This document shows, piece after piece, positions 35,159-43,408 of a DNA stretch of 64,000 bases (its first letter is position 1; each line of letters begins with the position of its first letter). The stretch comes from a virus. Below the pieces are notes generated by a model, which saw nothing but the letters and a program-made list of their open reading frames with translations, did not search any database and was not told the DNA's origin. The translations under genes were made by a program, and so were the position numbers. The DNA lies in IMG/VR virus record IMGVR_UViG_3300032242_003148, positions 1-64,000 of that record, one strand, 5' to 3'.

Positions 35159-37846
35159 TTAATGGCTCCAGTCCCATGATTGGGTCTGATTGTTCCAAAC
35201 TGTTTCTTTCTCGAAGAATTTCTTCTTACCTTTCCATCTGTCACTAACAACTAACTCACAACCTAGTTTATCTCCTGTGGCGATTCTTGTGTAATCACAG
35301 AAGACATGTCTTAGTATCTCAGGAAGATAGTTATCTTTCATAAGATCTTTGTGAGCAATCCAGTAGTTAGCATCATGTACCACATTAACAGGATAAATAT
35401 ATTTCATCCAGAGGCCCTCACTCTTTAGGAATTTTCTGATGTTCACAGAAGCATACCACATGAACAACGCCAATTCAGAAGCCACAGGAAAAGCTAAACT
35501 CTCATTCAGCCAACCTGCCTTGATTCCGAAATTGTCTGTTTTTTCATATGATAACTGCATACCTCTGGCATTAGATATTCTTTCGTAAGCGTTAACCTCA
35601 GCATTACATTCTTCTCTATACCCCATGTATGTACTATATCTCTTCCAGGTTTCCAAAGCATATTGAATCAGCTCTAGCGGAACATGTAATCCGTTTTCAG
35701 CGTAGATCTCAGCCTGAATAGGAATTGCGGCATAGTCCAGCCCTGCAGTATAAGAAACACGAAATGTGATACTCTTTGCGATAACATATTTAGAAACATC
35801 TTTCTTGGATAACCCAGGGTCTTGGAAGTATTCTCGCATCTTGGTTTGATGGAAATTTCCTGCCCTGATATCCTTGATAAACGCTTCATCCTTGCTAAGG
35901 AATGCCATAATTGCAAGGTCTGCACCTGCAATGTCTAGCTCTACCCAATGATAATCCTGACTACCGGAGTAGAATATATTCCTGATGTTGTCTGGTAGCT
36001 TACTGTTGTGATTAGCTTGTTCATCCTTGGTCATTAATGAATAACCAGGTACGAAGATATTAGGGATGTGAGCCAACACCTTTGATGCAGGATTTTGGAC
36101 GTTTGGAGAGCTAGATGCTCGGAAGTTTTTAAGAAGCTCAAAGAAGCTTGCATGTACTCTTCCGTCATTAGCAATCGCCGCCCAATAACTCTGCTTTAGT
36201 GGTTCATCATCATCGCCATCCTCTAACTCTGATTCATCCATGACCACACCTTTCTTGGATAAGAACTTAGTAGCGAATACTCCTATTCTGGAAATATTCA
36301 ACAATAGTTCTACCGCCTTGTGCTTGACTTTTAGATCTTCAGAGTCGTTCTCCTCCATATCCTCCTCTAGTTCGAACTTGATGGTGGATAGGGATTTACC
36401 ATTTGTGCTAGGTGAGAATAGCCTTTGTGTTTGGGGGCTCTGCTTCTCGTACCATACTCTAGGCTTTGGTGACTTTCCTGCTTTTGTATAGTATGCAGGA
36501 GGTAACGCCAAAGTACTGAATAAGAATTCTTTCTTTTGCAGTGAAGAGTTAGGATTGAACCCCTTGATACCAAAGTGGTTATCCATAAAGGTATCCATCT
36601 CCTCTCTCAAGCTGTTATATTTATTCAAATATTTATCAGTGATCTCATTTAATACATCAAGGTCTATGGGTATGCCGGTAAGCTCCATATCCAGGAAGTA
36701 ATTTGTGAGAGGTAGATAAACACCGTCATAATAACCCTTTAGCTCTTTTGGGAAACCCTCACGCATTCTTAAACACGCTTCACGATGAGCCACAGCATCA
36801 CCAGCACAATAATGATAATATGTGTCAGGTTCAAAGAACTTCATCTTTGCTAATGCTGCCTTTGGCAACTTATGCTCTTTCATCTTACGATAGAAAGGAA
36901 CATAGTATGGCTCATAGTTAGTAAACTTCTTAATGCCTGTTTCTAGGCCCTTGGCCATTCTAGAGTCAAAGAAAGCCACTGCCTTCATACCATCAAACCC
37001 TAGAGTCTCATCCGCTAGTTTAAACCCTCTATAGGTCAACCTGATATCGTCAGCGCGTATATTCCAGCCTAGCCTATCTGCTTTAGGATGCTCTAGAATA
37101 AGCTTCATGGTATCTAGTAGCTCACGGTTCTCTGTTACACCATCCTTGGATATGTTAAGAACCACGGCCACATGCTTTTCGCAAGAGTATTGAAACTCAT
37201 ACATCACCTCGTCATCAGTGAACTTACTCCCATACCACTCAGCATCATAACCAATAGAAAACATTTCCCTGGATATATAGTCTTTTAGTATGGCTATATT
37301 CTCTTCAGGACTATCCACTATCTTGTATGTATACTCTTGGTACTGGAGATTATTATCCACTGCTTTTTTGGCTAGCATGAATATATCTCTAAACTCAGGA
37401 CGTTTTGTAGGGTCCTGAACTGTGACCATTCCTGGTGAATAATTAGCTAGTAGCTTACCGTATGGGGAATCTATGATTTCGCCGAGGTAGTCTCCTACCT
37501 TCATATTGGTTTTCATGATTCTCTTGAATACTTCAGCGCCTAGACTAATGATTAGCTGTGGTTTGATTTCTTCTATCTCCTTATCCAGCTTTTCACTCCA
37601 GAATTCTATATCTTCTGCTGGTGGCTTTGGCTTGCTACCTATGCCATTTCTTACCATAGCAGTGAAGTAGCATTCTTCTACTGGTATCTCTGCCTCTTCC
37701 AGGGCATCTAATACTTCGTTGGCTGATCCCCCAGACCTACCAAAATGAGCAACCTGAAGGTCGTCCTTGGTGGGATGGGAGAATACGATCATATATTTCG
37801 CCCCCGGTCCTCCTCTGGGTTTTACTTCTACTTTTGTGTCGCTCAT
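35159..37846 (-). CDS. Family A DNA polymerase with N-terminal UDG-like domain
   Basis: The 895-residue protein starts with a uracil-DNA-glycosylase-superfamily-like region (about 15-165: YMIVFSHPTKDD, PQLIISLGAEVFKR, LLANYSPGM), as in some SPO1-like phage polymerases. The 3'-5' exonuclease motifs follow: GYDAEW (D201, E203), WNIRADD and YCAGD (D350). The polymerase has SSSPNVQNPAS, motif A ELDIAGADLA (D638), motif B AKSITFRVSY (K691, F695, Y699) and motif C VVHDA (D825). Two usual residues differ: the steric-gate Glu is Asp (D643), and the Glu after the motif C Asp is Ala. It is the main replicase. Confidence 0.85.
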   Translation of the reverse strand: MSDTKVEVKPRGGPGAKYMIVFSHPTKDDLQVAHFGRSGGSANEVLDALEEAEIPVEECYFTAMVRNGIGSKPKPPAEDIEFWSEKLDKEIEEIKPQLIISLGAEVFKRIMKTNMKVGDYLGEIIDSPYGKLLANYSPGMVTVQDPTKRPEFRDIFMLAKKAVDNNLQYQEYTYKIVDSPEENIAILKDYISREMFSIGYDAEWYGSKFTDDEVMYEFQYSCEKHVAVVLNISKDGVTENRELLDTMKLILEHPKADRLGWNIRADDIRLTYRGFKLADETLGFDGMKAVAFFDSRMAKGLETGIKKFTNYEPYYVPFYRKMKEHKLPKAALAKMKFFEPDTYYHYCAGDAVAHREACLRMREGFPKELKGYYDGVYLPLTNYFLDMELTGIPIDLDVLNEITDKYLNKYNSLREEMDTFMDNHFGIKGFNPNSSLQKKEFLFSTLALPPAYYTKAGKSPKPRVWYEKQSPQTQRLFSPSTNGKSLSTIKFELEEDMEENDSEDLKVKHKAVELLLNISRIGVFATKFLSKKGVVMDESELEDGDDDEPLKQSYWAAIANDGRVHASFFELLKNFRASSSPNVQNPASKVLAHIPNIFVPGYSLMTKDEQANHNSKLPDNIRNIFYSGSQDYHWVELDIAGADLAIMAFLSKDEAFIKDIRAGNFHQTKMREYFQDPGLSKKDVSKYVIAKSITFRVSYTAGLDYAAIPIQAEIYAENGLHVPLELIQYALETWKRYSTYMGYREECNAEVNAYERISNARGMQLSYEKTDNFGIKAGWLNESLAFPVASELALFMWYASVNIRKFLKSEGLWMKYIYPVNVVHDANYWIAHKDLMKDNYLPEILRHVFCDYTRIATGDKLGCELVVSDRWKGKKKFFEKETVWNNQTQSWDWSH

Positions 37847-37854
37847 GTGTTTTA

Positions 37855-38082
37855 TTATTTTTCTAAATCTATACCTGTGGATGGTTCATCGTATTCATAT
37901 CCAAGATGCGCTCCATCCGGCAAGCTATACCCAAGAGCCAACAAGAATCTTTCAAATGATTCTATGGCTTCGGGTAGCAGGGCATCAGTAAACATATTAA
38001 AATGTACTGTGGTGTGCGGGGCAGTCATCCAAGATGGTGTTGTTACTGTGAATGTGTGTTGTCTTTTCTCATTGTTCGTCAT
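37855..38082 (-). CDS. Unknown 75-residue protein
   Basis: I chose MTNNEKRQHTFTVTT (38082) as start, which overlaps the upstream stop by 14 bases instead of 74. The product has a short beta part and an acidic helix (IESFERFLLALGYSLP). It ends eight bases before the polymerase start. The function is unknown. Confidence 0.45.
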   Translation of the reverse strand: MTNNEKRQHTFTVTTPSWMTAPHTTVHFNMFTDALLPEAIESFERFLLALGYSLPDGAHLGYEYDEPSTGIDLEK

Positions 38083-38617
38083 ATTCGTCGTAATCTTCTT
38101 GTTTTGGTAGTTCCCCGAAAAGATTAAGCATGATATTTCCAAATATTCCTATGTCATTAGTAATATCTAGCCCTGCTTCTCTCCAGCTCACTCCTGTGAA
38201 TTTGTTTTCTGTTTTCTCGTACACCACGCCTTTTTCTACCTTTAGGCATAGGTGGGGCTCTATAGAGCTATCGAATACTCTAGGATAGTTTACATTCATG
38301 CTCTCATCAGAGCTGTCCATGAATAACCCACCTATCTTTCTTTCTGAAATGATTTCATAATCATCCCTACCCAACTGGCATGAGAATCTTATTAGATCTT
38401 TTCCGTGTGTGTCTGAATAAGATGCTGATACTAGATAAACCGCGTCAAAACTCCTGGATAAGCATGTATACTTTCCGAACGTATATTTCATGTCGAAGGG
38501 ATGTTTCCCTACGACTTCATTATCCAAGAAGTCAAAGACTCCCAAGACAATATAGTCCTTTGTATGGTTAGCTTTTCCAAGAGCAAAGAATATACTATCT
38601 TGGGAGTGTATTTGCAT
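38069..38617 (-). CDS. Unknown 182-residue protein
   Basis: A beta-rich protein (YIVLGVFDFLDNEVVGKHPF, HLCLKVEKGVVYEKTENKF) with an acidic end (KQEDYDEYDEQ). No family is recognised. Its start overlaps the helicase stop by one base, so it belongs to the replication operon. Confidence 0.5.
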   Translation of the reverse strand: MQIHSQDSIFFALGKANHTKDYIVLGVFDFLDNEVVGKHPFDMKYTFGKYTCLSRSFDAVYLVSASYSDTHGKDLIRFSCQLGRDDYEIISERKIGGLFMDSSDESMNVNYPRVFDSSIEPHLCLKVEKGVVYEKTENKFTGVSWREAGLDITNDIGIFGNIMLNLFGELPKQEDYDEYDEQ

Positions 38618-40044
38618 TACATGAATTTACCGTTAGGGGAAGGAAGTAACTCCTCCTTTTCAGGTATGTTCTTGAAACTTGTTTGTTTTGATTTTTTGTT
38701 TTTCTTACCTGTGAGTTTAGGCACAAGTTCGAGTTCGATTTGTTCTCTTGCTTCTCCTCCAACATCTGCGGTATCAAACCTCATGAATTCCATATTGGCT
38801 CTGTGAGGTACAAAGAAGTTCTTGGTATGCCTAGACTTCAGAGAAAAGATATTTGCTATCTTTGCATCTGGACTGTCCTTACCTATACCAACAACTATAT
38901 CTGCAGGTTTGATAACACCCTTGAATCCGGATATTTCAGCGTTACTGAAGTGTCCTTTCATTTTTCCTGTGGCCTGGTGAAGTAACCACACAGAGAATTT
39001 ATGTTCTCCTAGGATTAGATGGTTAGAAAGCTCCTCTACCTCAAAAGAGATAGTCTCGTATTTCTGCCATTGAGCATCGTAGGTTTTGGACGGTTCCATA
39101 TAGTCCATCTGGTCTATATACACAACCTCAGGAATAAACCCTGACTTTTCCGCTTCTCTGTCCAAGAAGTTTGCTATATCTTTGGCGGTTTCAACATCAC
39201 TATCTTTCATGTTAATAACTCTGATATTTGCCATCACCTCTTTCTCGTCGTTAGTCATATCATGCCATTTACTCATTACCTCAGACTGAGCAATAGCTTT
39301 TCCATGGTGTAGATCAGAATAGCTCACATGAAAGTAGTTTGCATATATTCTGGCGAATATAGGCTCTTTTGGTTCTTCCATGCTTAGGAACATAACCTTG
39401 TAACCTAGCTTTGCTGCTTCTATTGCTGAGTGTATTGCCATTGCGGTTTTACCCCCACCAGAATAACCAAGGATTATTCCGTATTCCTGTACACCTAATC
39501 CCTTGATTATAGCGTCGATATCCTTGAATCCTGTTGGGAACGTTTTCTTATGCTCGGCGAATATAGGACGCTCAAAAGGATTGAATGTCATCTCTTCTCC
39601 ATTACTAGATGCATTTTTGAAATCAAATACTAATGAGTTCAAACTGGCAGCTACTGAGTCAGCATCTTTGGTATCACCCCTGAGGATAGCCCCAAATCTT
39701 CTGGCTTTTAACATTTTCGGCAAGTGCTCTATTATATAATCAGAATTCAATGGATCATCATTATAGATATACCCATGAAAATCCCCTATCTGCTCTTGCT
39801 GTCCTTGGCTTATCTTGCCATTAGTAATTGCCTCTTTCAACTTGATAAGCATGAGCTTAGGATTGATAGGCGCCTCATTAACATCCAGGGCTATTTGTAT
39901 GAATGCTCTGTATACATCCACACCTCCTAGATCTTCTGGGACTATTTTTAAGCTTTTGGCTAGGTTGAATACTTTTGCATCTCTTACGATATGCTTTATA
40001 ACCAACTCCATGAAGTCACCGTCTTGATATATATCATTAATCAT
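38617..40044 (-). CDS. DnaB-type replicative helicase
   Basis: The 475-residue product has the RecA-fold helicase core: GYSGGGKT (Walker A, 193-200), FLSMEEPKEPIFARI, EVVYIDQMDYM (Walker B, D311) and LLHQATG with the sensor/H4 region. The N-terminal 150 residues look like the DnaB N domain. It unwinds the fork, with the primase two genes upstream. The basic tail (TGKKNKKSKQT) may contact partners. Confidence 0.8.
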   Translation of the reverse strand: MINDIYQDGDFMELVIKHIVRDAKVFNLAKSLKIVPEDLGGVDVYRAFIQIALDVNEAPINPKLMLIKLKEAITNGKISQGQQEQIGDFHGYIYNDDPLNSDYIIEHLPKMLKARRFGAILRGDTKDADSVAASLNSLVFDFKNASSNGEEMTFNPFERPIFAEHKKTFPTGFKDIDAIIKGLGVQEYGIILGYSGGGKTAMAIHSAIEAAKLGYKVMFLSMEEPKEPIFARIYANYFHVSYSDLHHGKAIAQSEVMSKWHDMTNDEKEVMANIRVINMKDSDVETAKDIANFLDREAEKSGFIPEVVYIDQMDYMEPSKTYDAQWQKYETISFEVEELSNHLILGEHKFSVWLLHQATGKMKGHFSNAEISGFKGVIKPADIVVGIGKDSPDAKIANIFSLKSRHTKNFFVPHRANMEFMRFDTADVGGEAREQIELELVPKLTGKKNKKSKQTSFKNIPEKEELLPSPNGKFM

Positions 40045-40583
40045 ATTATTCTATTAACCGACAAGTTTTGTTCACGAAGAAAGGCAACCAGCTCAGGTGA
40101 AGCTTCTTTCTTCGCTGTTTCACTATATAACCTGATAATTTCAGGGACCGGTTCTTTGGTGGCGAGTATTCTAAACCAAGCATAGAAGCTCAGCCTGGGG
40201 TTCAATAATGTCTCTATAGGATCTTTTCCTAAGTCAACAACATGTCTCCTAAGCATTTCTTTCTGATGCTCGTATAGATCTGATGGGTGTACGCAATATT
40301 CCTTGCTGTATGTGAGTGCCGCCTGATTTCCAGAAGCCGATCCAAAATAACTAGGATAGAAATTTTCCTGGTGACCACTCAGGCTTTGAAACAACCCCAT
40401 TGCATATTGCTCTGGTGTTATTCTTTGAAGTTTGCAGAATTCTGCAGCTTTCTTGAATGCCTTATCGTGGGCGGGAGTACTGTTGTATAAGTAGTGGGAT
40501 TGCACCAAGCCACGTAAACGAACATACTCATTCTCTATCCGAGTTTTTAATTCTTGAATTTGTGGATCACCTATTTGTTCCAT
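40041..40583 (-). CDS. Unknown protein between primase and helicase, possible loader
   Basis: The 180-residue product is helical with a Gln/Lys/Arg N-terminus (IQELKTRIENEYVRLRGL). The gene overlaps the primase by 13 bases and the helicase by four bases. Its place suggests a helicase-loading or primosome factor. This is not shown by any motif. Confidence 0.45.
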   Translation of the reverse strand: MEQIGDPQIQELKTRIENEYVRLRGLVQSHYLYNSTPAHDKAFKKAAEFCKLQRITPEQYAMGLFQSLSGHQENFYPSYFGSASGNQAALTYSKEYCVHPSDLYEHQKEMLRRHVVDLGKDPIETLLNPRLSFYAWFRILATKEPVPEIIRLYSETAKKEASPELVAFLREQNLSVNRII

Positions 40584-41494
40584 AATGATGTGACGATATT
40601 GTTTAATTCCTCTGTTGTAGCTTCATCGGGAGAATCAAAGCCATAATCTCTAGGATCAACATTAATACACTGACGGCCGTTGATCCTAAACTCTTCTGCC
40701 AACTCCCTGGCCTTTTCTTGGGTATTGTCTTCGCCATCGAGGATCAATGTAATCTTCTTCCATTCTTGAATCAACTGTTTTTGCGTGTGTGATATACCTT
40801 TCCCTAAAGTAGCAACAGCGTTCATTGCCTTTAATGCCTTCTTAGCTCCTTCAACCACAATAACATGTGGATGATGCAGCTTGGCATTATCGTAGTTGAA
40901 TAAATAATTGCCTTTGGGGAAAAGATGAAGGTATCTCATGAACTGAAAACGGTCTCCGTTGAAAGTTCCTGGGATAAATCTAATCTGCCAGCCAACATAT
41001 TCTCCCCTGTGAAATATAGGAAAGTGTATGCTCTCTGCTGTGTTGATCTTTGTTCCTGAGTCGAACGTTAGGTTTGTGCCTCCGTCTGCAGGTATATATC
41101 CTACACCTATAGAGGCATAGTAATTAAAATTTGTAAGATGATCTTTCTTTAGAAATTGTATAGCCGGATGATCTTCTGCTAACGAACTAAAGTCCTGCAG
41201 CTTTGTATATGGAGGAGTTTTAGCATATGGATAATTTTGTTCATCATTAACCCCTGTCTCAGGAGCTGCTGACTCAAAACTGAAGTTGTCTCCCTTGAGT
41301 AGCTCGCTTACTTTCAATAGCTCACCACAGATAAAGCAGTTACTCACAGCCCATCCAGGAGAGATATAACGCTTCATCTTTTTAGCGTTCTTTGCCTCAC
41401 AGGTGGGGCAATTAACTCTGTAACTACCACCACTTACTCCTTTGGCTTTTCCAAATCTTTCTTTTAATAATTTGAGTACGTAGGTATTTACCAT
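40571..41494 (-). CDS. DnaG-type primase
   Basis: The 307-residue product has a CPTC..(20)..CFIC zinc site (C29, C32, C53, C56) and a TOPRIM core with VIVVEGAKKAL (E215) and LILDGEDN (D253). It makes RNA primers for the lagging strand. It is short for a bacterial DnaG, as in many phages. It is separated from the helicase gene upstream by a terminator. Confidence 0.8.
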   Translation of the reverse strand: MVNTYVLKLLKERFGKAKGVSGGSYRVNCPTCEAKNAKKMKRYISPGWAVSNCFICGELLKVSELLKGDNFSFESAAPETGVNDEQNYPYAKTPPYTKLQDFSSLAEDHPAIQFLKKDHLTNFNYYASIGVGYIPADGGTNLTFDSGTKINTAESIHFPIFHRGEYVGWQIRFIPGTFNGDRFQFMRYLHLFPKGNYLFNYDNAKLHHPHVIVVEGAKKALKAMNAVATLGKGISHTQKQLIQEWKKITLILDGEDNTQEKARELAEEFRINGRQCINVDPRDYGFDSPDEATTEELNNIVTSLWNK

Positions 41495-41503
41495 GTTGTG
41501 TGT

Positions 41504-41539
41504 TTGAAAAGGGTGTGATGGAAATTACTCCACCACACC
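41504..41539 (-). terminator. Terminator between SF2 helicase and primase genes
   Basis: On the minus strand GGTGTGGTGG pairs with CCATCACACC, with one G-U wobble. CTTTTC follows. A TTGACA box just before it (plus-strand 41546-41551) might restart transcription, with a weak TAATTT 18 bases on. Confidence 0.65.
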
Positions 41540-41558
41540 ACGTATTGTCAAATGAAGT

Positions 41559-43034
41559 TTACTTGAGTTGCTTTTTTTCGCCGGTATTATGCCAGTCGAT
41601 CTGTTCAACCCTGTCAACTTCGTGAATTGTCCAACCCTGTTCTTTATAGTATTGGATTCTTTTTTTAGCCATTCCATTTAATACAGGATCATGGTTATCC
41701 ATGAAATCAACCAGAACAAAGTGAGTTTTATCGGTTAATCCGAATTTTTCCTTTTGTTCTTGTGTTAATATTCTGCTTCCTCGAAGAGCCTCCTGAAGAA
41801 CCTCTACTTTTGATGAACCTCCCGCACCCTGTATAACAACGCGACAGTTCGGAATATCCACACCAGCACGAAAAGCGTCAGTAGCAATTAACCTTTGGAA
41901 TTCATTATTAGCGAATTCTGTGGCTGTGTCCCTCTGTTGCTTGTTTGTGAGTGCGAATGTACCAACGGATTTTTTGCTGCTCTCCCTGTGTAGATATTTT
42001 GTTCCTGGTGGGAGATATTTATACAATGGAATCAGGTGATCCTTTACATGGTCTACAAATATGATTGTCTGCCATCCTTCTGGGATGTTGTTGCAGACTT
42101 CTCCTATCATTTCGTGACGAACAACGCAGGATTTTATACCATGCTTTATTTTCGCCTCTATAGAGCTGTATAGGTTGAACTCGTAGTCCCTGGGCATGTT
42201 TAGCATATAAACAACCCCAGGAACAACGGCACCGGATTCCTCTGCATCCATATATGGAAAATATATGAGATCTTCACCAAACAGCCCTACCAATAGCTTG
42301 TCACTATTGTTAAACAAGCCGTCTGTGGTAGCACTAAAACCAAACATCCTTTTAGGTCGCAATATCTCCATGCAATTCTTGAAAGTAGGACTTCCTGTGG
42401 ATTGCATTTCGTCTACCAGAAGTAATTCACATTTTTCCAGGGAACAACTCTTCAGGCTCTTGAACGTGGTTATCGTGATATCATTGCTAATATCATGACT
42501 TCCATCGCCTACCAAGCCCACATGTTTCTCCGGGAAGAATATTTTAAACTTCTGATATGTTTGCCTGACTACCTCCTTTAGAGGAATTGCCAATATCGTG
42601 TTCAAGCCATTCCATGCAGCATAAGTGATAGCAGCAAGATGTGTCTTGCCAATACCACCTGCGGCATTAATAACGCCACTATCTTCCGCTCCCTTTAATA
42701 CAAGGTCTGCTACGAGCGGTATCTGATAGTCTCTTAACTTGAACTCTTTTATTCTATTCCAATCTATAGGAGGTAGCGGTGTGCGCAAATCCGTCACCTG
42801 ATAGGTATCGTGATTCTTGTGTATCATCACGGTAATCTGGTAGAAGAACCCAGGGAGGGTAAATGCATATCCGTCACTATCCACGGAGTAGAGCATCTTC
42901 TCAACGAAAACGCATTCTCTCTTGTAGTTAAATGACTGCATTTCCCTATGGTGGTACCTGAGATACTTCATTAGGTATGGCGGAATAGGTTTAAACCTAA
43001 GACCTCCATCGAATCTGGTGATTTCTATATGCAT
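41559..43034 (-). CDS. SF2 helicase (UvsW-like)
   Basis: The 491-residue product has AAGGIGKT (Walker A), VDEMQ (DExx box), FGFSATT (motif III), RLIATDAFRAGVDIP (motif V) and QEALRGSR (motif VI). The 110-residue N-terminal part fits the DNA-binding region of UvsW-type helicases. It probably unwinds branched DNA and R-loops in recombination-dependent replication. It lies near the Rad50/Mre11-like pair. Confidence 0.75.
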   Translation of the reverse strand: MHIEITRFDGGLRFKPIPPYLMKYLRYHHREMQSFNYKRECVFVEKMLYSVDSDGYAFTLPGFFYQITVMIHKNHDTYQVTDLRTPLPPIDWNRIKEFKLRDYQIPLVADLVLKGAEDSGVINAAGGIGKTHLAAITYAAWNGLNTILAIPLKEVVRQTYQKFKIFFPEKHVGLVGDGSHDISNDITITTFKSLKSCSLEKCELLLVDEMQSTGSPTFKNCMEILRPKRMFGFSATTDGLFNNSDKLLVGLFGEDLIYFPYMDAEESGAVVPGVVYMLNMPRDYEFNLYSSIEAKIKHGIKSCVVRHEMIGEVCNNIPEGWQTIIFVDHVKDHLIPLYKYLPPGTKYLHRESSKKSVGTFALTNKQQRDTATEFANNEFQRLIATDAFRAGVDIPNCRVVIQGAGGSSKVEVLQEALRGSRILTQEQKEKFGLTDKTHFVLVDFMDNHDPVLNGMAKKRIQYYKEQGWTIHEVDRVEQIDWHNTGEKKQLK

Positions 43035-43035
43035 T

Positions 43036-43227
43036 CTAGTCTTCTATTAGGTCTTTGAGAAAGTTCTCCACTATAGGGTAGAGTAGAACTCCTCCTAAGC
43101 CACCTATAATGAAGTTAATCCAAGGCTTGTCCAATATAAAACTAATAATGATAGCCAAGAACATACAAGTTCTCCAAACAGGACTTAAACTATAAGATTT
43201 AAGCTTTTGGATTTCTTGATCGTCCAT
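43036..43227 (-). CDS. Small membrane protein
   Basis: A 63-residue protein with two hydrophobic segments (CMFLAIIISFIL, WINFIIGGLGGVLLYPIV). It overlaps the next upstream small gene by 29 bases. The function is unknown. Confidence 0.45.
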   Translation of the reverse strand: MDDQEIQKLKSYSLSPVWRTCMFLAIIISFILDKPWINFIIGGLGGVLLYPIVENFLKDLIED

Positions 43228-43408
43228 TATTATTTTTAGGTGGTCTGTTATAAGTCTTTTGTTTCTTTAGCACCCGTTCGGAGGCAGAAGAGGCAATATC
43301 TGTTAGTGTCTCACTCTTATCCTTACCTAATGCCGCACTAGCTATGGACAGTAATGAAATACCAATAGATATTAAGTTTTGTTTAAGCTCATTTTTATCT
43401 TCGCTCAT
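43199..43408 (-). CDS. Unknown 69-residue protein
   Basis: It has a short hydrophobic or amphipathic helix (LISIGISLLSIASAALG) and a basic Asn/Arg/Pro-rich tail (KTYNRPPKNNNGRSRNPKA). It overlaps the Rad50-like stop by four bases. The function is unknown. Confidence 0.4.
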   Translation of the reverse strand: MSEDKNELKQNLISIGISLLSIASAALGKDKSETLTDIASSASERVLKKQKTYNRPPKNNNGRSRNPKA

